Source of the DNA: Planctomycetia bacterium
GTDB lineage: Bacteria; Planctomycetota; Phycisphaerae; Phycisphaerales; SM1A02
Assembly (NCBI GenBank): GCA_005792145.1
Contig: SXSS01000133.1
Location: 1-35,475, forward strand
Reading direction: 5' to 3'
DNA: 35,475 bases
In this document: positions 16,069-24,354 of the stretch, piece after piece
Numbering within the stretch: the stretch's first letter is position 1
Layout of the letters: each line of letters begins with the position of its first letter
Made by a program: the position numbers and the translations under genes
The notes under the pieces: model-generated
The model's database searches: none
Told to the model about the DNA's origin: nothing
What the model saw: only the letters and a program-made list of their open reading frames with translations

Positions 16069-16914
16069 GTGCGACGAATCCCACCAATCGTATTGGTTGT
16101 CGCATTCGTGGTGATGCTGGGACTTTTTCCGACTCGGTGGATCGCGCCATTGACCGGAGACTTGTCTTCAATTCTTTGGGTTCCATTGTCGCCCATTGCG
16201 CACGGATCAACTGCGATAAGGTTATGGCTTCGTCCAAGAACTGCCGCATCGACCGAGGGCGACGCTTCGATCATTGCGGACCGAGATTATTACCGAGGCT
16301 TGTGGCACGCAGAACAGATTCGCGTTCAAGAATTAGAGAAAAAGTTAAAGACATATGAAGTGGTCTCTGCCCAAGCCCAAAGCGGTGGTGCAGTCAGGCT
16401 CGCAGCTGCGAATGTTCTCTCGCGAACGCCTGGCGCTGGAGGAGTAGCGCTGAAATTGAATGTTGGGAGTCAGCAGGGGATAACCGCAGGCGATATTGCA
16501 ATCGTTGATGGAGATGCGATTGTTGGTCGAATCGCCCCCGAAGTTGGTGCTGTTTCCAGCACTGTGCTGTCAATTGGAAATCGTGCGATTGGTCGGGTTG
16601 ATGGATATGTCGTCCCTGCGGATCAAGAAAAATCGAAGAGGCCTCAGGTCATCGCAGTCCAATTGCTTCCAGATGGAAAAGGAGATCTTCGAGGAGACAT
16701 TGATCTTGGATCCTCTGCGCGAGCTGGAGATATTGTGCGTGTGAAAGATCCTGCGTGGCCTGCAGGTGCTCAAGGAATGCGCCTCGGGGTGGTTGTGGAA
16801 ATCAAACGCAAGGACGCGCAACCGCTGCGAGGAGAGGTCATCGTTCGTCCTGCGGTCGACCCCAATATGGTTGGCGAGCTCATCGTCAAACTTTCGCAGG
16901 GAGCGCGACCATGA
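16069..16914 (+). CDS. mreC: Rod shape-determining protein MreC
   Basis: MreC is the bitopic membrane protein that links cytoplasmic MreB to periplasmic cell-wall synthases. The 281-residue protein has one N-terminal transmembrane helix (about residues 5-24), a short coiled-coil segment near RVQELEKKLKTYE (about 85-97), and the two-part beta domain with LNVGSQQGITAGDIAIVDGDAIVGRI and ending in MVGELIVKLS. The length is close to the usual 270-330. The start is GTG at 16069, with AGGGAGAG 8 nt upstream. Its stop overlaps the mreD ATG by ATGA, indicating translational coupling. Confidence 0.93.
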   Translation: MRRIPPIVLVVAFVVMLGLFPTRWIAPLTGDLSSILWVPLSPIAHGSTAIRLWLRPRTAASTEGDASIIADRDYYRGLWHAEQIRVQELEKKLKTYEVVSAQAQSGGAVRLAAANVLSRTPGAGGVALKLNVGSQQGITAGDIAIVDGDAIVGRIAPEVGAVSSTVLSIGNRAIGRVDGYVVPADQEKSKRPQVIAVQLLPDGKGDLRGDIDLGSSARAGDIVRVKDPAWPAGAQGMRLGVVVEIKRKDAQPLRGEVIVRPAVDPNMVGELIVKLSQGARP

Positions 16915-17501
16915 AATGGATTGTCGCCATTCCAATTTTGTTCATCGCCTTGGTCTTGGATGTTTCATTTATGCCCGTCTTCGAGTTGGGTGGAATCACG
17001 CCACGATTGGTTGTTGTGGTCGTTGCATTCGTAGCGATGCATGTTGATGGTCCAATCGTGCGCTGGTTCGCTCTGCTTGCAGGATTTCTTATGGATCTCT
17101 CTGAGCCATCGTTGTCTGGCCCGCGTGCGCCGTTGTATCTCATCGGACCATCGACTTTGGGAATGCTTTTTGGTGTTGAAGCGGTTCTTTCCATCCGCGG
17201 CGTTTTGATCCGAAGGAATCCATTATCAGTTGGTTTCATGTCTCTTCTGTTGAGTCTGACAAGCGGTCTCTTTTGGACGGCGTGGTGGGCGCTGCGCTCG
17301 TGGTACCCAGATTCTCCGCCGCCTTGGGGAGATGGATCGGCGCTGCGTGAATTTGGCATGCAATTTCTCGGGTCAATTTCATCAGGAATCTTCGGAATTC
17401 CTGTCGGTTTTCTCTTGCTTTATTTTTCTGGTGCGTGGGGTTTTCCATCAGTTCTGGCTCGTGCCCGAACGCAGGGTGGACAGGCTCGGATCATTCGCTA
17501 G
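16911..17501 (+). CDS. mreD: Rod shape-determining protein MreD
   Basis: MreD is a small polytopic membrane partner of MreC. This 196-residue protein has about five to six hydrophobic segments, starting WIVAIPILFIALVLDVSF, then PRLVVVVVAFVAM, FALLAGFLMDLSEP, and later segments near 135-155 and 170-185. The short FxxGFxxDL-type motif seen in MreD is recognisable in LLAGFLMDLSEP. Identification rests on position, size and topology, since MreD is weakly conserved. It starts within the mreC stop codon (ATGA), and a GGGAG motif lies about 7 nt before the ATG. The usual following genes (mrdA for PBP2, rodA) are not here; an alternative glmU follows 12 nt later. Confidence 0.85.
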   Translation: MKWIVAIPILFIALVLDVSFMPVFELGGITPRLVVVVVAFVAMHVDGPIVRWFALLAGFLMDLSEPSLSGPRAPLYLIGPSTLGMLFGVEAVLSIRGVLIRRNPLSVGFMSLLLSLTSGLFWTAWWALRSWYPDSPPPWGDGSALREFGMQFLGSISSGIFGIPVGFLLLYFSGAWGFPSVLARARTQGGQARIIR

Positions 17502-17507
17502 TAAAGT
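17502..17507 (+). promoter_or_regulatory. Candidate -10 box for alternative glmU (TAAAGT)
   Basis: TAAAGT (TANNNT type) ends 6 nt before the ATG at 17514. TGGACA at 17477-17482 (five of six -35 bases) lies 19 bp upstream, which is a long spacing. It could drive a leaderless transcript independent of mreBCD. Confidence 0.35.
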
Positions 17508-17513
17508 GCGCAT

Positions 17514-18764
17514 ATGAAATCGACAGGGACAATTGTGGTGCTCTTCGATGATTGTCTGTCGCGGTTTGGACCGCTGGCAGATTTGCGAGCAACATTCGAA
17601 CAGCGCTTGGGAGTTTTGACATGCGTTGAACGAACGATGCTTGTACTCGGTCGAGTTGATGCGCTTTATCCACCAGATTTTCTTGCCGCCGTTGTCACAG
17701 AGCGGCTTCTGTCGAATAAGACTTTGGTGGGAAGATTGCCACCGCATGCCCAAGAAGTGCTGTTGATCAATGGCGCTCTCGATTCACTCGATGATTCGGC
17801 GACTCTTGCTCTTGGAGAAGCGATCGTGACTTGCGATGATCGTATTGCGATGGCTCGATTGTTGGTCAAGGATGCAGAACGCTTCTTGGAACATCCAGGT
17901 GATGCCAGTCGACTTGCTCGGACTGTCGTGCGCCGACCGATCGCACGAGGGCAAACAATCCGCGCGCCATGGGATCTCCTTGGACGATTGGAGCAGAGTA
18001 TTCCCGCTGACATCGCGCTGATGAATCGAACCGGTGAGTTGAATGATCGAAGCGCAGCAGGAGTCATTCGATTTGGGCATCATGCTTTATTGATGGATCC
18101 GACTGCGCGCGTGCTTCCTGGTGCGATCATCGATACGACCGAGGGTCCGGTTCTGTTGGCCCATGGCGCAACTATTCGCCCTGGAGCTGTGGTCAGTGGA
18201 CCAGTTGCGCTGCTGGGAAATTCGACCATTGTCGATCGGGCGCAGATCAAAGCAAGAACGGTCATCGGACCTGGTTGCAAAGTTGGTGGCGAAGTTGGAT
18301 CGACAGTTTTTTATGGTCATTCGAATAAAGCGCACGAGGGTCATTTGGGAGATGCACTCGTGGGCGAGTGGGTCAACATCGGGGCGGGTACTTGCAGTTC
18401 GAACCTTCTCAATACATATGGTGAAGTCACGAGTCGTATCGACGCCGCGGGAAGCAACGAGAAGACTGGGCGTACCTTTTATGGGGGAGTGATCGGCGAT
18501 CATGCAAAGTTTGCGATCATGGTTGCGTTGAATACGGGTTCGACGATCGGTACTGGAGCGATGATCGCCGTTGCAAGGCCGCCAACTTTTGTCGATCGAT
18601 TTGCTTGGTTGACTCCTGAAAGATCTCAGTCGTATCGATTCAACCGATTTGAAACCACTTTGCGCGCTGTGTTGGCTCGACGAGATCGCGTGCCAGGCGA
18701 GGCATATCTCGCGCGACTGCGAGCGCTTCATGAAGCACATGCAAGCCGCGCAGGCCTAGAATGA
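17514..18764 (+). CDS. Alternative GlmU-type sugar nucleotidyltransferase/acyltransferase
   Basis: This 416-residue protein resembles the alternative bacterial GlmU family (TIGR03991-like). That family is common in Bacteroidetes and is proposed to make UDP-GlcNAc or a related nucleotide sugar for the envelope. The N-terminus (VVLFDDCLSRFGPLADLRATFEQRLG and VLTCVER) matches the family signature: an FDD and a PL..LR...E.R.G motif rather than the classical GlmU pyrophosphorylase G-x-G-T-R-M loop. From about residue 195 a left-handed beta-helix of hexapeptide repeats follows. It includes the GlmU-like HEGHLGDALVGEWVNIGAGT, which in GlmU lines the acetyl-CoA site. The actual sugar is unproven. It lies 12 nt after mreD, consistent with supplying precursor to wall elongation, and a TAAAGT box 6 nt upstream could give it its own transcript. 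Confidence 0.85.
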   Translation: MKSTGTIVVLFDDCLSRFGPLADLRATFEQRLGVLTCVERTMLVLGRVDALYPPDFLAAVVTERLLSNKTLVGRLPPHAQEVLLINGALDSLDDSATLALGEAIVTCDDRIAMARLLVKDAERFLEHPGDASRLARTVVRRPIARGQTIRAPWDLLGRLEQSIPADIALMNRTGELNDRSAAGVIRFGHHALLMDPTARVLPGAIIDTTEGPVLLAHGATIRPGAVVSGPVALLGNSTIVDRAQIKARTVIGPGCKVGGEVGSTVFYGHSNKAHEGHLGDALVGEWVNIGAGTCSSNLLNTYGEVTSRIDAAGSNEKTGRTFYGGVIGDHAKFAIMVALNTGSTIGTGAMIAVARPPTFVDRFAWLTPERSQSYRFNRFETTLRAVLARRDRVPGEAYLARLRALHEAHASRAGLE

Positions 18765-18798
18765 TCCGCCAATATATTTTGCAGGCGATCTATTCACT

Positions 18799-21700
18799 AT
18801 GACAACCGACATTCATCTTGGAGTTCTCAAGAATGGCCAATTCCAGAATACGAACTTGCAAAGTCATTCTTCTGATGCAATTCGTCATTCGATCGCGCAT
18901 CAACTTGCCGCGGCGGTGAATGGCGAAATTCGATTCGATCCGCACGATCGAATGCTTTATTCGACTGACGCGAGTTTGTATCAAGTAGAACCAATCGGAG
19001 TCGTGGTTCCAAACACTGTTGCGGATGGAATCGAGGCAGTTCGAGTGTGTGGACAATTGGGGGTTCCCATTCTTGCACGCGGTGGGGGGACCGCTCTGGC
19101 AGGACAAACGGTCAACCATGCTGTGGTGGTTGATTTCAGCGCAAATTGTCGGGCAATTTTGCAGATTGATCCAGTGGCCCGCCGTGTTCGCGTCGAACCA
19201 GGAGTCGTTCTTGATCAACTGAATGAGGCGCTCCTGCCGCATGGTCTGATGTTTGGCGCAGATGTGGCGACAGGATCGCATGCAACACTCGGTGGAATGA
19301 TTGGAAACAACTCAGCTGGCGCGAATTCGATTTTGTATGGTCGAACAGTCGAGCATCTTCTTTCTCTCGATGTCGTGCTTGCTGATGGAACACGAATGCG
19401 ATTTGCAGAGGGATCGAGCGAGAGCGATTCGAAGGTGAAGGAACTGACTCGCCGAGTCGCCGAAATCATCCTTCCCATCGCCGACGAAATTGATCGACGC
19501 ATTCCTAAAATCCTTCGGCATGTTGATGGTTACAACTTGGACATTCTTCTTGCACAACTACGAGCGTCAAAGCCGGGGACTTTCGATCGAGTCAATCTGG
19601 CGCATTTGTTCTGCGGGTCAGAGGGAACCCTCGGCGTCACTGTCGAGGCTGAACTTTCACTGGTTGAACGCCCCAAAGTGCGCGGATTGGCCATCTTGGG
19701 TTTCGAAGGAGTTCCCGATGCGCTTCGACCGCTCACGGCGATGCTTTCAACTGGTCCAAGCGCGGTGGAATTGGTGGATGACATTGTCATCGAGATGGCG
19801 AAGAAAAATGTGATGTATCGCCAAGATGTATACGTGATGCCAACACCAAAGTCCGGCAAATTGGGTGCTGTGATGTATGTCCAATACTTTGGAAACTCCC
19901 GCGAAGAGATTGAATCCAAGATGGATCGCCTTGCACAATTGGTTCCTGATGCGCCGATCGTGCGGCATTTCAGCGCGGCTGGGATGGATGCTGCGTGGCG
20001 GCTTCGCAAGGCTGGAGAACCGCTGTTGCATGGGGTTCCTGGCGATAAAAAGCCGATCACATTTGTTGAAGACACCGCCGTCGATCCCGCTCGACTTGCA
20101 GAATTCATTGACGACTTTCGGGCGATCGTTACTCGCCATGGAACTGTTGCTGCGTATTACGCACACGCCTCGGTTGGATGTTTACATATTCGACCGTTGG
20201 TTTCAATCGCAAGCGTGGAGGGTCTTGCGACGCTTCGATCGATTGCGGTCGATGTTGCCGATCTTGTCGTCAAGTATGGCGGCGCGCTGAGTGGTGAGCA
20301 TGGTGATGGTCGTGTGCGAAGTCCGCTTCTGACGCGCGTTCTTGGTCCAAAGATTGCCCAAGCGATCCGAGAGATCAAGGCGATTTTTGATCCTCGTTCT
20401 CTTCTGAATCCCGGCAATCTGGTTCGCAACGATGATCCATCAGCGATCACTTCGCGGTTGCGTGCTCGCCCGGATGATTCTCACTTTGTCCACGCGCCTG
20501 ATGTTCCAACTTTTTTTCGATATGACAAAGAAGAAGGATTTTCCCACGCACTCGAGCAGTGCAATGGCGCTGGTCTCTGTCGTCGTATGACACCAGGCGG
20601 CACGATGTGTCCTTCATATCGTGTTCTGAAAGATGAACGACACTCGACGCGTGGGCGTGCGAATGCTCTGCGCTTGGCCGTGACTGGGCAACTTGGACGA
20701 GGCGGTGCGAGCGCTGTGAACACTCCCGCATGGAATGATCCTCAGACTAAAGCGACGCTTGATCTCTGTCTCTCATGCAAGGCGTGCAAGACAGAATGCC
20801 CGAGCAATGTGGACATTTCGAAACTGAAGGCAGAATTTACCGCGCAGGAATATTGGCGGCGGGGGGGCGTTCCTTGGCGCGTTCGACTGATGGGGAAAAT
20901 TCGAACTTTGAATCAAATGGGAAGCGCGCTTTGGCCACTTTCGAATTTAGCCATTCAGTTTGACCCAATTCGCCTTGCGATCGCGGCATTGATGCGATTT
21001 TCTCCTCGTCGATCTCTTCCGCCATTTGGACCTTCTTTGCGATCTTGGATGAGTCGTCGAGCGGCGATCAGCGTGAGACAGAATGGCCCAGAGTCCCTCC
21101 AAGAAAGACCGACCGTTCTGCTGATGCCAGATTGTTTCAGTCAATGGTCGCAGCCCGAAGTTGGGCGCGCTGCCGTTGAAGTGCTGCAAGCATTTGGCTA
21201 TCGCGTCGTTCTGCCAAATGCTGGATGCTGCGGCCGCGCGGCGATTTCCAATGGGATGTTGGCAGAAGCCGCGCGGATGAGTCGCGATACTGCGCTTGCG
21301 CTGAGCGATGCGATGAAGCGTGAAGGAGCGGTCGCTCTTTTGGGGCTCGAGCCATCTTGCGTTTCTGCAATCAAGGATGATTGGCTGGACTTGAAGATGT
21401 CAGTCGATCGGAAAGTTCTTGTCGCGCTCGCGGCAAAGACTTGGATGATCGAAGAATGGTTGGATCGCAATTGGGATTCGCATCCGATGCGCCCCGAATT
21501 CGCGAAGACTTCCGAAGAGGTTGTTCTGCACGCACACTGTCATCAGAAAGCGTTGTGGGGAGCGGGGACATCGTATGGATTGCTGCGCCGAATTTTCGCT
21601 GACTCCGCCCAGACTCTTGCGACAGGATGCTGCGGTATGGCCGGTGGATTTGGATTTCAAAATGCGAATTTCGATCTTTCGATGCGTATTGGCGAACAAG

Positions 21701-21849
21701 ATTTATTTGCGAAACTGAACGCGCATCCAGACGCAATCGTTTGCGCTCCAGGTACGAGTTGCCGCCATCAAATCGCCGATGGTCTTGAACGAAAGGCGTT
21801 GCATCCGATCGAATTAGTGGCGCGCGCCATAGCCGACCAAGTCGCCTGA
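18799..21849 (+). CDS. FAD-linked oxidase with Fe-S and CCG domains, YdiJ-type (D-2-hydroxyacid dehydrogenase)
   Basis: This 1016-residue protein has an N-terminal PCMH-type FAD-binding domain (ARGGGTALAGQTV near residues 92-104) and an FAD-linked oxidase C-terminal domain with GGALSGEHGDG and HASVGCLHIRPL. A ferredoxin-like region has CNGAGLC...MCPSYR and CLSCKACKTECPSNVD (about 588-670), which would bind [4Fe-4S] clusters. Two CCG cysteine-rich domains follow (NAGCCGRAA near 810 and TGCCGMAGGFG near 943). Domain order and length match E. coli YdiJ (1018 residues), described as a D-2-hydroxyglutarate dehydrogenase; related proteins oxidise D-lactate or glycolate. Substrate here is inferred, not shown. 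Electrons probably go from FAD through Fe-S centres to a membrane acceptor. The ATG at 18799 lies 34 nt after the glmU-like stop; no Shine-Dalgarno sequence is seen. Confidence 0.93.
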   Translation: MTTDIHLGVLKNGQFQNTNLQSHSSDAIRHSIAHQLAAAVNGEIRFDPHDRMLYSTDASLYQVEPIGVVVPNTVADGIEAVRVCGQLGVPILARGGGTALAGQTVNHAVVVDFSANCRAILQIDPVARRVRVEPGVVLDQLNEALLPHGLMFGADVATGSHATLGGMIGNNSAGANSILYGRTVEHLLSLDVVLADGTRMRFAEGSSESDSKVKELTRRVAEIILPIADEIDRRIPKILRHVDGYNLDILLAQLRASKPGTFDRVNLAHLFCGSEGTLGVTVEAELSLVERPKVRGLAILGFEGVPDALRPLTAMLSTGPSAVELVDDIVIEMAKKNVMYRQDVYVMPTPKSGKLGAVMYVQYFGNSREEIESKMDRLAQLVPDAPIVRHFSAAGMDAAWRLRKAGEPLLHGVPGDKKPITFVEDTAVDPARLAEFIDDFRAIVTRHGTVAAYYAHASVGCLHIRPLVSIASVEGLATLRSIAVDVADLVVKYGGALSGEHGDGRVRSPLLTRVLGPKIAQAIREIKAIFDPRSLLNPGNLVRNDDPSAITSRLRARPDDSHFVHAPDVPTFFRYDKEEGFSHALEQCNGAGLCRRMTPGGTMCPSYRVLKDERHSTRGRANALRLAVTGQLGRGGASAVNTPAWNDPQTKATLDLCLSCKACKTECPSNVDISKLKAEFTAQEYWRRGGVPWRVRLMGKIRTLNQMGSALWPLSNLAIQFDPIRLAIAALMRFSPRRSLPPFGPSLRSWMSRRAAISVRQNGPESLQERPTVLLMPDCFSQWSQPEVGRAAVEVLQAFGYRVVLPNAGCCGRAAISNGMLAEAARMSRDTALALSDAMKREGAVALLGLEPSCVSAIKDDWLDLKMSVDRKVLVALAAKTWMIEEWLDRNWDSHPMRPEFAKTSEEVVLHAHCHQKALWGAGTSYGLLRRIFADSAQTLATGCCGMAGGFGFQNANFDLSMRIGEQDLFAKLNAHPDAIVCAPGTSCRHQIADGLERKALHPIELVARAIADQVA

Positions 21850-21889
21850 ACGAGTCGATTCAACGATTCGCTGGATAAGGCGGATGCCG

Positions 21890-21895
21890 TAAGAT
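21890..21895 (+). promoter_or_regulatory. Candidate -10 box for the response regulator (TAAGAT)
   Basis: TAAGAT (four of six consensus bases, TANNNT type) ends exactly 6 nt before the ATG at 21902. TTCGCT 17 bp upstream is a poor -35. It suggests a separate leaderless transcript. Confidence 0.33.
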
Positions 21896-21901
21896 GCGAC
21901 T

Positions 21902-22384
21902 ATGAACATTCAGAATCCTGTCGAAACTGAAGCTACTTCCCACGCGGAGTCTCAAATCAACCTCGCCGAAGGCAAGGTGCTGATCGTTGACGATAACGAG
22001 CAGAATCTCGAGTTGATTCAGGCATATATGGAAAGTCTCCCGTGCAAGATGATCTTGGCTCACGACGGTATCGAAGCGATGGCCAAGATTGAATCGGAAC
22101 GCCCCGACCTTATTTTGCTCGATGTGATGATGCCCAAGATGTCTGGATTTGAAGTCTGTCAACGCGTGAAGGCAAATCCGTCAACGCGTGAAACGATCAT
22201 CATTATGGTGACGGCACTGCACGAACTCGGCGATATGGAAAGAGCTGTCGAATCTGGCTGCGACGACTTTGTCTCAAAGCCGGTGAATAAAGTTGAATTG
22301 CTGACGCGAGTGCGAGGCCTTATGGGACTGCGATTGCTGAAGAAGAAATTGGCATCTTTCCTCGCAGACAACGAACGCGCTTGA
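21902..22384 (+). CDS. Stand-alone response regulator receiver protein
   Basis: This is a 160-residue receiver domain of the CheY/PleD type with no output domain. The acidic pair DD is in VLIVDDNEQN (about residues 25-34), the phosphoacceptor Asp is in DLILLDVMMPKMSGFEV, the conserved Thr is in MVTALHE and the Lys is in DFVSKPVNK. All phosphorylation and switch residues are present. The first 23 residues and the last 20 (RLLKKKLASFLADNERA, helical and basic) flank the domain. It probably relays phosphate from an unlinked histidine kinase to a protein partner; no kinase is encoded nearby. It is the last gene of the long plus-strand run. No Shine-Dalgarno sequence is present, and a TAAGAT box lies 6 nt before the start. 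Confidence 0.95.
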   Translation: MNIQNPVETEATSHAESQINLAEGKVLIVDDNEQNLELIQAYMESLPCKMILAHDGIEAMAKIESERPDLILLDVMMPKMSGFEVCQRVKANPSTRETIIIMVTALHELGDMERAVESGCDDFVSKPVNKVELLTRVRGLMGLRLLKKKLASFLADNERA

Positions 22385-22435
22385 GCGGTAGGAACTGCGA
22401 ACTACAAGATCGATTTGAATTCTGAAAGCGTTGGC

Positions 22436-22654
22436 TTATGCCGCCGTCCGAGAAACGATGGCAGGGGTGTCGCCAAGTCGTTCCCACGGCGTGGACTCTG
22501 CGCGTGGTTCGAGCGCGCTTTCGAGGTGTTGGAGATAGCGATTCAGGTCATACGCATCGAAGGTGATGAGCCACTCGCGATCTGCTCCTGGATTGAGTGC
22601 GACGATTGATTCAACAAGGTGGTCGACAGTTCCAGTTGCGCGGTCGTTTGTCAT
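22436..22654 (-). CDS. Small hypothetical protein (72 aa)
   Basis: The ORF encodes 72 residues, starting at the ATG at 22654. The composition looks protein-like, with an ordered, amphipathic stretch VDHLVESIVALNPGADREWL followed by FDAYDLNRYLQHLESAL. I do not recognise a named family. It lies alone in the otherwise non-coding gap between the response regulator and the Nudix gene. No Shine-Dalgarno sequence is visible. The lack of a competing ORF, the stretch of plausible helices and the compact end (GDTPAIVSRTAA) support a real gene, but chance cannot be ruled out. Confidence 0.55.
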   Translation of the reverse strand: MTNDRATGTVDHLVESIVALNPGADREWLITFDAYDLNRYLQHLESALEPRAESTPWERLGDTPAIVSRTAA

Positions 22655-22908
22655 AGTGACTATTCATCGGTCTTCAAAGGGCATTTCCTGACATGAAAAT
22701 GCCGAAATGCCTCATGGATTGCAGGCTTTCTGGCGCGGATCAGAGTTCAAACCACGACTTCTTGTGGTCGAAGTTGCTTCGAGCCACGATCTATAGATTC
22801 TTTCAATCGAAAGTTTTTCAATAAATGTTGGCAGTTCGCACGGAAGCAAAGGGTCTCAATCTCCGTCGCCGTACACTTGGCAAGATTTACGACATCGATT
22901 GATTCCGT
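22655..22908. other. Non-coding gap with competing hairpins ahead of the Nudix gene
   Basis: No ORF is supported here. ACCAC (22751-22755) can pair with GTGGT (22764-22768), but the same GTGGTCGAAG (22764-22773) can instead form a 10-bp stem with CTTCGAGCCAC (22777-22787, one bulge, 3-nt loop). Downstream, CTTTC (22800-22804) and GAAAG (22809-22813) form a short stem followed by five T (22814-22818), like a weak intrinsic terminator on the plus strand. Earlier, GCATTT and AAATGC around 22681-22702 form another short inverted repeat. It could be a structured leader, a terminator or a small RNA. The arrangement is suggestive only. Confidence 0.4.
22800..22818 (+). terminator. Weak terminator-like hairpin with T5
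   Basis: A 5-bp stem (CTTTC/GAAAG) with a 4-nt loop is directly followed by TTTTT. The stem is AT-rich and short, so it would be an inefficient intrinsic terminator at best. It lies 90 nt before the Nudix ATG, after a stronger hairpin at 22764-22787. Confidence 0.3.
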
Positions 22909-23583
22909 ATGAGCCTGAAACCTTCTTCAACTGCGAATCGATTGATCTGGTTGAGACGACCCGCACGCTTGGTCGAGAGTGACGTCGAGCTGATTGCAAA
23001 GTCCACGAAGGCAGAGATTGATACCGCATGGAATCAGATGGTTGCGGAGAATCCTCGTCTGACGGACGGACCTTGTTGGCATGTTCTTGGTGTCGGGCGC
23101 GATGGCCACGGCGGGGCGACGATCCATCTCACGCGAACAACATATCGAATGGGCGCTGTGCGAAGCGTTGGAGTGGCAACCGGTTTCGTTGGGCTTGGAA
23201 CGAAAGCCATCGCTCGCTGGCAAGGTCGATGCTTGATCGGCAAGCGTGCGGAGTCTTGCGCGACATATCCCTCGCACTGGGAATTTGCGCCTGGTGGCGC
23301 GGTCGAACCTGGCGAAGATCCGATTGAAGGCATCGAACGAGAGCTAATGGAGGAGTGTGGGGCGCGACCAGTGTCGAGGCCACTTCCAGTTGCGCTTCTC
23401 TTCGATCAGAGCGCGGGTAACTGGGAGATCATCCATGACATCCAGATCGAATCGCCGCCAGATTCTCCGCCAAATTGGGAGTATTCCAGCATGCAAATGA
23501 TGGATGGGTTCCATTTGCCTGCGCCGGTCTCGCCGTGTTCACTCCTGATGATTGAAGTTGCACGGCGCTTGATTGAGAGTTGA
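22909..23583 (+). CDS. Nudix hydrolase
   Basis: Nudix enzymes hydrolyse nucleoside diphosphates linked to another moiety, using divalent metal. The 224-residue protein carries a full Nudix box: GAVEPGE, seven residues, then RELMEECGA, matching GX5EX7REUXEEXGU with all catalytic Glu. It follows FAPGG, as in typical members. The N-terminal half (about residues 1-110) is not a standard part of the Nudix fold and contains IARWQGRCLIGKRA just before the core. Substrate cannot be read from the sequence. The ATG at 22909 has no clear Shine-Dalgarno sequence. The stop is 37 nt from that of the convergent lipoprotein gene. Confidence 0.9.
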   Translation: MSLKPSSTANRLIWLRRPARLVESDVELIAKSTKAEIDTAWNQMVAENPRLTDGPCWHVLGVGRDGHGGATIHLTRTTYRMGAVRSVGVATGFVGLGTKAIARWQGRCLIGKRAESCATYPSHWEFAPGGAVEPGEDPIEGIERELMEECGARPVSRPLPVALLFDQSAGNWEIIHDIQIESPPDSPPNWEYSSMQMMDGFHLPAPVSPCSLLMIEVARRLIES

Positions 23584-23620
23584 AGAAGTACAGAGGCAGC
23601 CACACTGCGAACTTTGTCTA

Positions 23621-24331
23621 TCAGCGCAAAACGAAATTTGAATTGTCCACTTCTGGAGTAGTGTTCAAAGCTTGCTTCTGCATTTCGTTTGCACGCGGGC
23701 CGACCCACTGAACACGCTTGAGGGCATTCGTGACAATCTGGCTTGCAGCTCTGCGTGTTTGTTTGGTTTGCGCCTCATTCAATTTGCTGCGCAATCGTCC
23801 ACTGAGTTGAGCAGGGCTCAGCAAGTCTTTGAATCCATTCGTCGCGGCAAGAAGCGTCGCATTCGAACCAACAATGTCAACGCCATACTCCTCCTCGCCA
23901 GGCTCTCCCTTTGGCCATGCGAATCCACCGCCACCATAGATTCCAACTTCATGCCCAGAGAAAACAATAAGACGAATGCTTATGTTTGTTGCCTCTGGAT
24001 CAATGGCTGTCTTGCCTGCCAAAGGAATCCAAAGCAACTCGACATGCAGAACATAACCAAAGAGTTCGGCTGAATCCCCAGTTGTTGTTTGAAGTTGTTC
24101 AGAACTGAGATCGCTTGAAATGAATGATGTGTTTGCAAGGTCAAGGGAATAGGTGGAATATCCATCCGCTGTTGGAAAAGTTCGTGGTGTATCACCAAGC
24201 GACGTGAACTCCAATCTTTCTGGAGCGCTGACGCCACAACCGCAGATCCACAAGACACTCAGGAAACCAGCCAGTTTGCTACAGTTTTTCCGTGAAAGCG
24301 TGGTTTGGAATTTGAAAGAATGACTTCGCAT
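23621..24331 (-). CDS. Putative lipoprotein of unknown function
   Basis: This 236-residue protein has an N-terminal charged region and a hydrophobic segment ending in LWICGCGVS, a plausible lipobox with the lipidated Cys near residue 32. It would be lipidated and placed in the periplasm or outer membrane. The rest has no motif I recognise; a glycine stretch GIYGGGGFAWPKGEPGEEEYG lies in the middle, and the C-terminal third is helical and basic. GAGGA lies about 9 nt before the ATG at 24331. It follows the degenerate amidohydrolase by 23 nt on the same strand, so the two are probably cotranscribed from ubiE onwards. Homologues would be needed for a function. Confidence 0.78.
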   Translation of the reverse strand: MRSHSFKFQTTLSRKNCSKLAGFLSVLWICGCGVSAPERLEFTSLGDTPRTFPTADGYSTYSLDLANTSFISSDLSSEQLQTTTGDSAELFGYVLHVELLWIPLAGKTAIDPEATNISIRLIVFSGHEVGIYGGGGFAWPKGEPGEEEYGVDIVGSNATLLAATNGFKDLLSPAQLSGRLRSKLNEAQTKQTRRAASQIVTNALKRVQWVGPRANEMQKQALNTTPEVDNSNFVLR

Positions 24332-24354
24332 GTGCGCCGTCCTCAGATATGCAA

